Notes under the pieces: generated by a model
The model's input: only the letters and a program-made list of their open reading frames with translations
Databases searched by the model: none
What the model was told of the DNA's origin: nothing
From: Pelecanus crispus
Lineage: Eukaryota > Chordata > Aves > Pelecaniformes > Pelecanidae
DNA length: 64,000 bases
Assembly (NCBI RefSeq): GCF_030463565.1
Contig: NC_134653.1
Location: 30,441,150-30,505,149, forward strand
Reading direction: 5' to 3'
Position numbers and translations under genes: made by a program
Part shown: positions 13,201-23,406 of the stretch, piece after piece
Position numbering within the stretch: position 1 is the stretch's first letter
How the letters are laid out: every line of letters begins with the position of its first letter

Positions 13201-15021
13201 TATTTTACCAAAAGCCAGCAGAAGGGCATGTCACAACCCTCAGCTTTCCTCCCGTGGGCAGAAGCCGCACTTTCTCCAAGCACACAGCCCCTGGAGGAAG
13301 AGCAAAAGGAGAGAAGCCTGGTACTGAACGCCAGCACAGAAGACACTCGCGTGCAGTGACAGCCTGCAGAGGCCACAGCAGTCTCCAGAAGGAAGCTCCC
13401 ATCCGCTGGCCGAGCGGTTTAACCAGCACGCTGATGGGCAATCCTCACCTCCCATTCTGCAGCGGCAGTCGACGCGCAGTCTGCTGTTTTGTCTCTCTCC
13501 ACCCAGGAGGAGTCGCAGACAGACAGTAATAACGAGATGTCAGCTTTATCCACGATGCTAAACAAATGTCATACCCTTTTTCTGGTTTAATAGCCGTTGC
13601 CAAGGCAACAGGTAGTATTCCTTACCACCACACCCGGCACAGGATTAAAGGTGGGAAGTGGTCTGGATGAACAGCCAAACACGCTGCGCTGTCACCCTCC
13701 CCAGACCTACCACCCACGGGTCTTGTTCACCCTGCTCTGAGCAGTGTCTCCAGCACGGACGTTCCACTTTCCGGAGCCCATAAGCTGGATATCAAGATGC
13801 TCGTAAGACTAGAAGCAAAAAGTCACACATCACACCTTCCAAAATCCCAGGAGAGATGACCTGTGGGAACAGACCACAGGCAGGAGACGACAACAGCTCC
13901 CAGCAATCCAGCACATGGCAGAGCAAGTCCAGGTTCCCCTGCAAAGGGTCACGTTGACATTCAGCCTCTTCAGGCTCAGCGGCCACGGACGGGTGGCTCA
14001 GACGGCCCCGCTGGCCCACGCAGCCCACCGCCACGCACAAGCGACACACGAACTACATGGCAGAGCAGCGGGACTCTCGGGTCCCTGTCTAGATCTACCA
14101 TCAGCTTACTGTGTTAACGCTACGCACGTTATAAACACTAAGCTCTGCACAGGCAGTAGAAGCTTGAGGCAGCTCAGCATAAAACACAGTATAAACTAGT
14201 AGAGAGTTAAAGATACCCAAGAAGAGAAACCAGAGCAAGCAGACGCAAAACGCCATCGCTTTGCACTGGACACACAAACACACATGTGCACGTTCCCCAT
14301 TTTCTCGGCTGGCTGCTGCACGCAGCCCCGTCCGCGCTGGGCTCTCCGACACCCGCTGCCTCCCGCCCTGCGAAAGAGCACTTCGCTGCAACGAGGGGTT
14401 CGTCCCATCCCAGCTCCCAAGGTGAGCAGCACCGGCAGTCGCCCCTTTTTCCCTGCGGAAAACCACAACTGGTGAGAGCGGCTCTACTACCAGCGAAAGG
14501 CAATCTTCAGAAGATACAGGACATTGGGGTGCCCAAATCCACCGGTGCTGCAGGGGTGCTCCTCCGCCTACCCGGGAACCGGCCAGCCACGCTTCGCCCG
14601 GCACCTGGAGCCCACGCCACGCTGTGGGCTCAGGCTGTGACCCGCTGCCCTGCTCGGGGCTGGGGGTTTTTGGGGGGGCTGTTAAATCCGCTGCAGCGGC
14701 ACCGGCAGGAGCCAGCGGGATGCTGCGGGCAGCCGAGCCCGGGGCTCCCCTCCGGGGAGGGTCCCGCCGCAGACCGCCCATCGCCGGGGGTCACCGAGCC
14801 GTGCCCGGGGAGCGGGGGGACGGGGCTGCTCCCGCGGGGGCCGCCGCGGTCCCGCACCCACCTCCTTCTTGACGGTGCGCAGCAGCCGCTGCCGGGTCTC
14901 CGCCTCTGTGGGGAGAAGGGGGAGAGGCCCGTTAGTGCGGCCCGGCCCCGGCCCCGGCCCCGGCCCGCCGCGCCCGCACCCCCGGCCCGCCGCCCGCCCT
15001 ACCCGCCGGGGCCGCCGCCAT
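1160..15021 (-). CDS. SGSM1: SGSM1, small G protein signaling modulator 1 (5' part, exons 1-3)
   Basis: Three minus-strand exons join in phase to give a 46-residue N-terminus: MAAAPA, then [15 protein letters not shown], then [20 protein letters not shown] and IISFC. I recognise this as the start of SGSM1 (RUTBC2), an adaptor and Rab GTPase-activating protein with an N-terminal RUN domain and a C-terminal TBC domain, acting on endosomal and trans-Golgi Rab and Rap proteins. Only the lead into the RUN domain is present; the rest lies beyond the left edge. All splice sites are GT-AG. The start codon sits in a CpG island. The paralogue SGSM2 starts differently as far as I recall, so SGSM1 is favoured, but only 46 residues are visible. 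Confidence 0.85.
1236..14861 (-). other. SGSM1 intron between coding exons 2 and 3
   Basis: 13.6 kb with no further SGSM1 exon or other gene that I can recognise on either strand. It holds scattered homopolymers: A-runs near 5109 and 5640, an A/C-rich low-complexity stretch at 8419-8472 and a G-run at 12115-12131. There is a short direct repeat of a 17-base unit at about 2964-2997. Open frames inside are short, uncorrelated with splice sites and unlike any family I know. Confidence 0.7.
8419..8472. repeat. A/C-rich low-complexity tract
   Basis: Runs of A interrupted by CCCC and CC. Simple low-complexity sequence inside the SGSM1 intron. Confidence 0.8.
14862..14905 (-). CDS. SGSM1: SGSM1 coding exon 2
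   Basis: A 44-base exon coding residues 7-21 ([15 protein letters not shown]). Pyrimidine-rich acceptor ending CCCCACAG, donor GTGGGT. Its phase fits exon 1 (one base) and exon 3 (codon boundary). Confidence 0.87.
15003..15021 (-). CDS. SGSM1: SGSM1 coding exon 1 (start codon)
   Basis: Only 19 coding bases: ATG, then Ala-Ala-Ala-Pro-Ala and one base before donor GTAGGG. The start has G at +4 and lies inside a CpG island. The start is assigned because the next exon joins in phase to give the expected SGSM1 N-terminus. Confidence 0.8.
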
Positions 15022-15460
15022 GGCCGCGCTCCTCCGCTCCGCAGCGCCGGCAGACTGGCGGCGGGGCCGCTCCGGGGGCCGGGCCGGGCCGAGCGGGCCG
15101 CACCGCCCAGCCGCGGCCGCCGGGGTGGGGCCGCCGCCGCCGCCGCCAATCCCTGCGCGCCGCCGGGCAGCGGGCAGCGGGCGGCCCCGGCAGCGGGCGG
15201 CCCTCGGGGCGCGACGCCGGGCGGGCCCCGGCCCTCACGGGGGGTCTCAGCCGGGACCGGGCCGTCAAGGGGCGGCTTCAGCCGGCCGCGGCCCCTCGGT
15301 GGGGACCCCCCAACTGGGCCCGGCCCCTCGGTGGGGACCCCAGCCGGGACCCCAGCTCCCAGGGGCTCACCGCCACCAGGCACCCCCCGACTGGGGACGC
15401 CCACCCAACGAGGCCCCAGCACCCCCAACCCGGGGCCGAGGTGCCCCGAGGTGCCCGGGG

Positions 15461-15728
15461 ATGGGGACCCTCAGGGCTGGGTGACGCGGGAACGGGGCGC
15501 GGGCCACAGCCGGGGCGAGACCTCGGTGTGTCCCCGCATACGGGGCTGCTGATGGGGACCCTCAGGGCTGGGTGACGCGGGGACGGGGCGCGGGCCACAG
15601 CCGGGGCGAGACCTCGGTGTGTCCCCGCATACGGGGCTGCTGATGGGGACCCTCAGGGCTGGGTGACGCGGGGACGGGGCGCGGGCCACAGCCGGGGCGA
15701 GACCTCGGTGTGTCCCCGCATACGGGGC
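15461..15728. repeat. Tandem repeat, three copies of a 91-bp unit
   Basis: The string ATGGGGACCCTCAGGGCTGG recurs at 15461, 15552 and 15643, giving a period of 91. Copies are almost identical; the first reads GGGAACGG where the others read GGGGACGG, and the last ends in CGGGGCGGC instead of CGGGGCTGC. Degenerate GGGGACCCC motifs at about 15240-15460 look like older relatives. The array sits about 440 bp upstream of the SGSM1 start codon. Confidence 0.93.
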
Positions 15729-18700
15729 GGCTTTGGGGTGGCTGCGGCTGGTGGCGGCTGGCGTCGTACGGGGGTTTGGGAGCTCTGGGAGTTACACAGA
15801 GGTGCGAAGCGAGAGCGTCCTGGCAGCCCTGCGCCATCCAGGCACGCTCCTGTGCGCTCTTCCGCGCTGGGAAGGCGATAATGAGCGAAGAGCTGTTCAC
15901 AGGAGACCAGAGATGCCTCCTACCAAAATCCCAACCCCTTCAGAGAAAGCCCTGCCTCGCAGCTCCCATTAACATATCTTCTGTTTTTTCCGTTCCCTCG
16001 TTTACTGTTCCAGGACATTTCCATAGAAACAGGATCCCGGCTCCTTCGCAGTCCAGTTTCCAATAACTACAAACCACATTAGCGCAAGGGCAGCGGCACC
16101 CGGCCACGCTGCATGCCGGCACGCGGCCACTGGCCACCAACGCAGCCCCGGCTGGCCCTTGCTGCCGTCGCTTGGGAAGGGACTCAATCCCGGCACAGAG
16201 AGCAGGGAAGGTCCTATCCCGTTACAAATTCCCAGCTCCACCAGCCCCTGCAGCCCTGGGCTCTGCTCCTCCGCCGCACCAGGAGCTGGGCTGCGTCCTC
16301 TGCGTCAGAGCAGCTGCCTTTCACCCTGTGCCGGTGCTCGGTCGCCCTGAAGATGGCAGGAACCACCCGTCCTGATGGCTCCACTCTGCCGTCCAGGCTG
16401 GGCATTCGTCTGCCAGGAGAACAGGAGGGAGCTCTGGATTCGGGATTAACCAGAATTCGGTCCCTTCTGTACTTTACCACTGGCACAGGGGCCAGGAGAA
16501 TACCTGTGCTGTATCCATTATAGAGAAAACCTATTTCTTTGTATGTTATTTGCTTTTCACTATTTATTTGCTTGCCAAATACCCTGCAACAGAGGTGGTG
16601 GCAGCAAAATGTTACTGAACTGCAGCAACAGGGCCAGCTTGCTTGGGGGTGTGGGATCACAGATTCATAGAAACATAGAATGCTTTGGGGTGTGGGATTA
16701 CTGATCCAGATGGATCCCAGAAAGATTCTGCGGTCCATGGGAATCCAGCCTGGGCAGGCAGCTCCCGGTGATGCTGCTGGGGGTCCCGACTGCCGTCTGC
16801 AGTCGCTGAGTGTTGACTCGCCCCTTGGGGTGCCGATCGCAGCCCGGGGAGCCACCCCTGGCCTCAGGTTGAGCCCCCTGCGAGTGGCACAGGACTCGGC
16901 GTGCCACGTCGGGGGTCTCGCGCCTGGTTTGTCCGTACAGCTGCGGCTCTGCGCCCCACAGGCGCCAGCTGCGGAGCCCCGAGGCAGCGAGCCCGGCTGC
17001 CCGGTCTCACCCGATGGCACCACTGCATCTCTTCTGCCCTGCAGCCTGTGCCGGGGGTCTGTCCATCGAGACCCCTGCGGATGGGGTTCCCTTCCTCCAA
17101 AAGGGGTGCAGTAGGAGAATAGAAAGTGCTAAGAGGCAAGAGCCCAGGGCTTTTCAGGTCTGACCTGCGACCCACAGGGGTGGCCAGGAGCTGGGCTGCA
17201 GCACACCCCTGCCCGTGGGGCTCAGGCTGCGCTCACAGTCAGCCCACGCGGCTCCTACCGAGCTCTGCTGCTCTGCATCCCCACCTGTCATTTATTGATG
17301 ACCATGGGTCCTACAGTCTTGAACGGGCAATTAAGACAGGCTAATAAACAGTCATAATGAAGGCATCATGGCCTCATAAAACACCATGTAGGAGCACCAT
17401 CAGATACCAACAGTGAATCAAATTACCAAGGGCCGAGACAGCCTACTCGCTCCCCTGACCCCGGGTTGTCGTGGGGTCAGCGTGGAGCTGTGGCTCTGCA
17501 TGCATGCAGATGCTGAAATGGAAAAGGTGCCAGGCTCCCGAGGAGCCAGGGCACAGCACGGACATGTCACGCACAGCACCTTGCACAGCTCTGGTCTCTG
17601 TAAAGCTTCTCCAGCCCTGACTTAAACCAACAGCATCTGCCAGCCGGGAGAGCCTGGGCTGCCTGACAAAGCTTTGAACTTGGCCTCAGAAAGGCAGGCG
17701 AGCTTCTTGAGCCTGTTTCTCACTTTTGCTATTGTGAAAATGATGTTGGAGGCGTTGACCTGCCTCTTGACTTGCAGAAGAATGGGGACAGCAGGAATTG
17801 TTCAGTTGAGCACCTGAATCAGGAAAACGAGTCTGTCCAAGCTGAGCCAAAACAACTCTTTTAGGACCTTTCCCGACGAACAAACAAATCCCCTCTTATT
17901 TTAAGGGCCAAGATGAGCCCAAGCAACTTCTGCAGCACCCAGAACACCTTGACAGCTCTGCCGTAGCGTTTGTGCTCTGACAAGCGCTGCCTGGTTCCCC
18001 CCGTGCCCGTGCCGGCAGGATGCGGCTGAGGGGTGATGCCGAGGGGACCCCCACTCCTCCTGGGCTCTGCCGAGCTCGGGGGAGCAATGAGCACCTGGTG
18101 AGCTTGACTCAAACGCACAGCGCCGGCGGAGGGCAGCCCAGGGGAGCAAGAAGATCATTTCGATTCCTGTTAATGAACCGTGCTAGTTTTGTGCAATCTT
18201 CAGTCCTGTCAATCTCTCTGCGATACTCCAGGCCAGCTAACACAGGGTGGGCAGCATCCACACGCCGAACGAACCCAGAGGGGCTCAGGTGGTTGGTGGT
18301 GCCGGCACTCCTGTGGGACCACATAGCAAGCAAAGCAGTGCTTAGGCCATTTGAGAGGGACAAAAAGTGATTTTCCTGGCTTCTTTCTCCCCAGGAACAA
18401 CGGTGCTACACAGGGGGTGGGAGCTCTTACTAATTTATTACCTTCCTTCGGGGAGAAATTCACTGAAACAAGCACAGGGGCAAGCTCTCCATAAGCCTTG
18501 CTGGTTCCTTTTCCTTAGAAAATTCTGCTTCTCCCTGGATTAAAAATGGGTGGGAGATGATTGGCCCCTGTTTTCTGAAGTCTGGAGAGCTTAAATGAGA
18601 GCATGTTGATCTACACTTAATGTGATTAAGTTACATCTCTGAGTATCATGCTAATTAAATTAAACTTCCCACTGCTGCCTCTGCGGCTTAAACAGGATAG

Positions 18701-20129
18701 TTGTTTTAAGACCACAATTCACTTTTCTGCATTTCATTGCATGGATGAGCAGGTAGGATAAAAGCAATCTGCTAATCAAATAATCGTACTGTTTAGAAAC
18801 AACTTCTAACTTGATGGAAATTCAAATTTAAATCTGATTTGAGCTAGATTTAAATGCTACATTTTAAATCTAAAGCGATTTGTGTTTTGAGTAAAGAAAA
18901 TAACAGGAAAATGTAAAACTAAACTGATGAAGGGAGCGCACAGACTACATCTGACTGCGGTGTTGCAGGAATTTAGACAACACGATGGCTGATGTGCAGG
19001 GGACCTGCTGGTTTTCAGAGCATGAGCTGCAGTAAATAAAAGGCAGAGACCCCCGTCACGGCTGCCTGCCGGCTGCCCCATCCTCATCACGGGCCAAATT
19101 GAAGGCTCAGATGCAGCACCCCTGACTTCAGCTGTGTGTCATTTCAAATGCTACATAGTCTCCATGGCCTCCTCTCTGACATGCTTCTAATTGAATGTCA
19201 GATGATGGACAAAAATATTTAGCTACAATTGGCAAAATAATGACATTTTACACTGAAAACTCCCCCTTCTGGCATGTCACTGAGGAGCACACTGAGCCCC
19301 ACACTGTACAGCTGGTGGGCCTGGCTGGAGCAACACACACAGCCCCTTACACAGGGGCTGGAAAACTGCGACCAGAAAAAAAAAAAAAACCCTGGGGAAA
19401 ACGCCTCTCTCCAGCGGGTCGCAGAGCCAGGATCCTGCTGGGAGCTCAGCTCTCGCAGGGCCCCAGACCACCGGGGCTGAGTCTGAGGAGCACAACTCCT
19501 CGCAATGAAAACCACCTCCCAAAGACACGTGTCCCTCTGCCCTCCTCCCGTCTCCAGCAGCCCTGAGAACCTGCAATGGTTTTTCCAGCTTGCAGCTTCT
19601 AAAAAAATTGAGATTTCAAAGCTCTCTCCTCATTGACTTGACAGCAGCAGCCTTGACCCGGTGTTGGAGAAGAGGCAGCCACATTAGCGGGTCGGTGCAG
19701 AGAGGCAGCCGGCAGCGGCACAGGTGGGCGATCAGGTGCCCAAGGAGTAGGTGGGAGCTGGGGGCATGGGGTGGGAGCGCTGGGTGCATTCACGGCTCAT
19801 TCACTAGCAAGGACCTGGGGGGATCTGTCGGGGATGGAGGCTGCTGGAACAGCAGCATCGGCATCGAACCGACGGCGTGGCACATCGGCTCAGCTGGAGC
19901 GGAGCAGCACTGGTGTGCTGGGAAACTGATGTTGGTCTGTGCCTTGGCATAGGGCGCTTTTAGACAGCAACATGCAGGCTCCACAGCCCTGCGGCTCTGG
20001 CTTGGAGCTGTTGTGGGAACAGCTGTAGCCGTGCCTGGCTAGTGCTGTTCCTGCATGCTCAGCTCTGCCCAAGGTGCAAGTACAAAGCCCACCTTGGGCC
20101 TCTCATCACGTACAATTTAAAAGATCAAT
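15729..20129. other. Intergenic, SGSM1 to solo LTR
   Basis: No gene recognised. The first part is GC-rich. A short match to the CR1 3' tip (ATTCATAGAAACATAGAATGC) lies near 16661-16683. An AT-rich block at about 18580-18900 contrasts with its surroundings and holds several TAAT-core motifs. Confidence 0.6.
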
Positions 20130-20698
20130 TGTCGTAGTTTAGCCCCAGCCAGCAACTCAGCACCACGCAGCCGCTCGCTCACTCCCCCTACCCCGATGGG
20201 ATGGGGGAGAGAATCGGAGGAGTAAGAGTGAGGAACACTCCTGGGTTGAGATAAGAACAGTTTAATAATTGAAATAAAGTAAAATAGTAATGATAAGAAT
20301 AACAGTATAATAATGATAATAATAATAATGATATACAAAGCAAGTGATGCACAATGCAATTGCTCACCACCCGCCGACCGATACCCAGACAGTTCCTGAG
20401 CAGCGATCGCTGCTCCCGGGCCACCTCCCCCCAGTTTCTATACTGAGCATGACACCATATGGTATGGAATAGCCCTTTGGTCAGTTTGGATCAGCTATTC
20501 TGGCTGTGCCCCCTCCCAGTTTCTTGTGCACCTGGCAGAGCGTGGGAAGCTGAAAAGTCCTTGACTAGCATAAGCAGTACTTAGCAACAACTAAAACATC
20601 AGTGTGTTATCAGCATTATTCTCATCCTAAATCCAAAACACAGCACTATGCCAGCTACTAGGAAGAAAATTAACCCTATCCCAGCTGAAACCAGGACA
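20130..20698 (-). mobile_element. Solo LTR of an avian ERVL-type endogenous retrovirus
   Basis: On the minus strand it begins TGTCCTGGTTTCAGCTGGG and ends ...CTACGACA, the TG...CA ends of an LTR. It is flanked on both sides by the 5-bp duplication TCAAT (20125-20129 and 20699-20703). In that orientation a degraded TATA box (TATAGAAA, 20435-20442) precedes a poly(A) signal ATTAAA (20261-20266), and then a T-rich to G-rich tail. The ATT/AAT simple repeat at about 20270-20335 is internal to the LTR. No viral coding sequence lies next to it, so the copy arose by LTR-LTR recombination. Confidence 0.92.
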
Positions 20699-20703
20699 TC
20701 AAT

Positions 20704-23186
20704 GTGGAGAAAACACGAGGCTTTTTAGGAGAGCAAATAGCTTAGTTTTAAAAAGATGCCAGTGTTTGAACAGCTGCTGCTTCATACTCGGGAAGCGGCC
20801 TCAGCCCGGCGCGCCACGCTGAGGGATGCTGTGGGGGGACCTGCTCCCTACAGACCACCTCTCGCACCCCCCGCCAGCGCGGCCAGCTCCTCCCGTCGGG
20901 GCTGTGAGTGACTCTGAGCCCATCTGCTGAGGCAGTGAGCAGGACCTGGGTGCAGGAGGGTCTCCACACGCGGCACACCGAGCCATTGCATGTAAACTAC
21001 CCAGAGAAAAGAAGGGTCAGCTACAGCGAAAAAGCTATTATTTTTTTACAGTTGCTATGGCACCAGCTGTCTCTGTTCTGTCATTTATGCCCTTAAAATG
21101 GTCCTCAGTCAGGGGGGAGTAAACCTTGCTTCCCCCAGCACACTCCTCAGGTGGATCACGCTGGCAGCGGGGATTTCTCACCTTCATCCCTAAGCAAGGG
21201 AAGACTCAAAGCCCTCGGTGGCTGCAGCCCCTCTGCCAGCCCCCCCGCAGCACCAGCAGTTGAGTACAGCCTTGCCTTTAATTTCCGACCGCTGCGCCCA
21301 CACCTGTATTATAAGGACTGCAACAGAAATTCATGGCTTTGCAAAGTCTGAGGAGTGACACAAATCCTGTATAAACCCGCAGGAGATTAATTGTCCTTCA
21401 CCTGCGTGCCGGGCCTCGGCTCGGAGGAGAGCCAGCACTGGCAAAGCTACGGGGCCACGTGCACGCAGGCTCATGGAGGGTGGGCTCTGCCTGGCCGCAG
21501 CGAGACCCCCCAAACTCTGCTCGCTCCCCACCCAGCGCAGGCACCAGCGCATGGGATCACCCTGACACCCTGCAATGAAACCCCTTCGCTCGGAGAAAAA
21601 CACATGCAGAGAGCTGTTACCAGTCACTCCTCAAAAATGCACAAGGAGAAAATTGTTGCATTTTCAAATGAGAGGTGTTCAAAGGAACAATAATTTCTCC
21701 TTCCACAAGCAAGTAGGGAAAAGCAATGCCAAGACAAAAAAAATCCCGTTCCCAGGGCTCTTGTGCTCATTCTGCGTGGGTGAGGAGCCGGTGGGGTGAT
21801 GTCCCCCGGCAGAGCCACGTCCCTGCCCCAGGGTGACCGTGCCACCGCAGCCTGGACTAAACCCACCAAGGCACAGCCTGTCCTGCCCGCCCCGCCGCAG
21901 CCACCCAGAGCACCGGGACACCGGTGCCAGCATCAGCCCCCCGAGCTGCTCCGGTCCGACAGCCCCTGCAGCCAAGCACCAGACACACACACACACATAC
22001 ACACACAAAAAAAATGTTTTTTAACTGGATGTTTCTAACGGGTCTCCATGCATGTGCCTGAAGGATTAACAGTGTCCAGAGGTTTCCCGTGCTGGGCAGA
22101 TGCCAGGCGGCTGGCGTCACGTCGTCACAGCAACCCACTAACCGTGGCCCTGAGAACCACAGTTCCCGGTTTGATCTCTTCCGTAGTTTCTTTTAATTAC
22201 AGATGAGGGTGCCTGGAAAAGCCGGTGCTGGAGCACCCCGGGGCCCTGGGAGCACCCGGTGGCCCAGGGCAAGGGCTCGCTTGGCACCAGCTCCTGTGCT
22301 ACGGCCGGGGCCGGGACACAGGGACCTGCCCGAGCTGTAAGCCTCTACAGGCACATTTCATTTGCGATCAAATTCGCTGTTAAACTCTCCAACTGAAGAG
22401 AGCAATGGCTTTCGGTACGTTGCCATCCCCTCCCTGATTGCATCTGAGCTGCAAAAGTTATTTCACTTTCAAGCGGCTTATTTGCAACAACTTGCACCCC
22501 TGGGCTACAGCAAGACCCAGCAAGGCCCGAGGGACGGACGGGGCGATGCGGGATGGCTCGAAGCGGGCAGCTCTGTGCGAGTGCTGCTGGCTCCCGGCAG
22601 CACACAGAGATGCCCCCAGCCCACGAGGGTCCGGTGGGCCCACAGCAAGCATCGGTTGAGTTCGTGCCCTGCACTTGCCTCCAGGCCGGGGGGCATTTCC
22701 AGGCCCTGCTCACTCCGCAGAATTTCCCCTGCCAGAATGAACGGTCGTCTCCTTTGCTGGGTCCGGTGTCATCATTTGCAGAGCACTAAGTGCAAAATAC
22801 ACCAAGGAGAAAGAAACAACTATTTGTCAGGAGGAAGGAGCGCCACCTCTGCGTGCAAACACAGTCCCATTTCACCAACCCCACCCCAACCCCAAAATGC
22901 ACCCACCTGGGTGCAAACCCAGGGAGCAGAGGGGACGGAAACCCGTGCGATGAGGCTGGTCCCCCCGCCTCAGCCCTGCGCTCGGAAAAACTGCTCTCCC
23001 CCCTCCTGCCTTTGATCAGAGGATGGGTTTCTCTGCCGGCTGCTCTCCATGCTGTGGGTTTCCAGCGGGAGGTGGGGAAGCGCAGTCAGCCTGACCCTCC
23101 CCTCCTCGGATCTGTCATCAGCAACAGAAAAATCCTTCCCGTCCCCAAGTTAGCCTGAATCCTGCAGGATTTGCCAGGGCGGCAGG
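20704..23186. other. Intergenic region upstream of the SLC6A4-like gene
   Basis: Presumably holds the promoter and any non-coding 5' exons of the SLC6 gene, but no TATA box, CpG island or splice pair stands out. A CA microsatellite lies at 21983-22006. An in-frame TAG at 23151 closes the frame upstream of the proposed start. Confidence 0.55.
21983..22006. repeat. CA dinucleotide microsatellite
   Basis: AC repeats interrupted once by ATAC and followed by an A-run. Confidence 0.85.
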
Positions 23187-23406
23187 ATGGCAGAGCAGCC
23201 CTGCCCGGCACCTGCCGCCAGCCCTCCCTGGCAGGGCACGGCCCCCCGCCCGGGTCCCATGGCCAGCCCCGCACCCCCGGGGCCCCAAACCCACCCCAGG
23301 GACAAGTGGAGCAAAAAAATGGATTTCCTCCTCTCGGTCATAGGATTTGCTGTCGATCTGGGCAACGTCTGGCGGTTCCCTTACATCTGCTACCAAAACG
23401 GAGGGG
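23187..23406 (+). CDS. SLC6A4-like coding exon 1
   Basis: Residues 1-73: a proline-rich cytoplasmic N-terminus of about 40 residues, then span 1 with [20 protein letters not shown]. Asp57 is the amine counter-ion. Donor GTAAGG. The N-terminus is about 40 residues shorter than in human SERT; an upstream coding exon cannot be excluded. Confidence 0.85.

Larger units (their letters stand above)
14290..15760. promoter_or_regulatory. CpG island, SGSM1 promoter
   Basis: Dense GC and CpG on both sides of the SGSM1 start codon, with many GGGGCGG/CCGCCC Sp1-type boxes and no obvious TATA box. It is the only CpG island between SGSM1 and the SLC6 gene, which starts about 8 kb further on in the opposite direction. 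Confidence 0.8.

Noticed and set aside
13404-13425. CCGCTGGCCGAGCGGTTTAA resembles a tRNA D-arm/A-box
   Set aside because: No matching B-box TTC arm or acceptor stem pairing nearby.
14286-15575. 429-codon plus-strand frame across the SGSM1 CpG island, with several overlapping frames
   Set aside because: Stop codons are rare in very GC-rich sequence. The translation is Pro/Gly/Arg/Ala low complexity and overlaps well-supported SGSM1 exons on the other strand.
16661-16690. Possible second CR1 3' tip
   Set aside because: Only a short CATAGAA-type match followed by diverged sequence; too little for a confident feature.
20188-20424. Ile/Tyr/Leu-rich frames near 20.2 kb resembling a membrane peptide
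   Set aside because: They are translations of the AT-rich internal repeat of the solo LTR.
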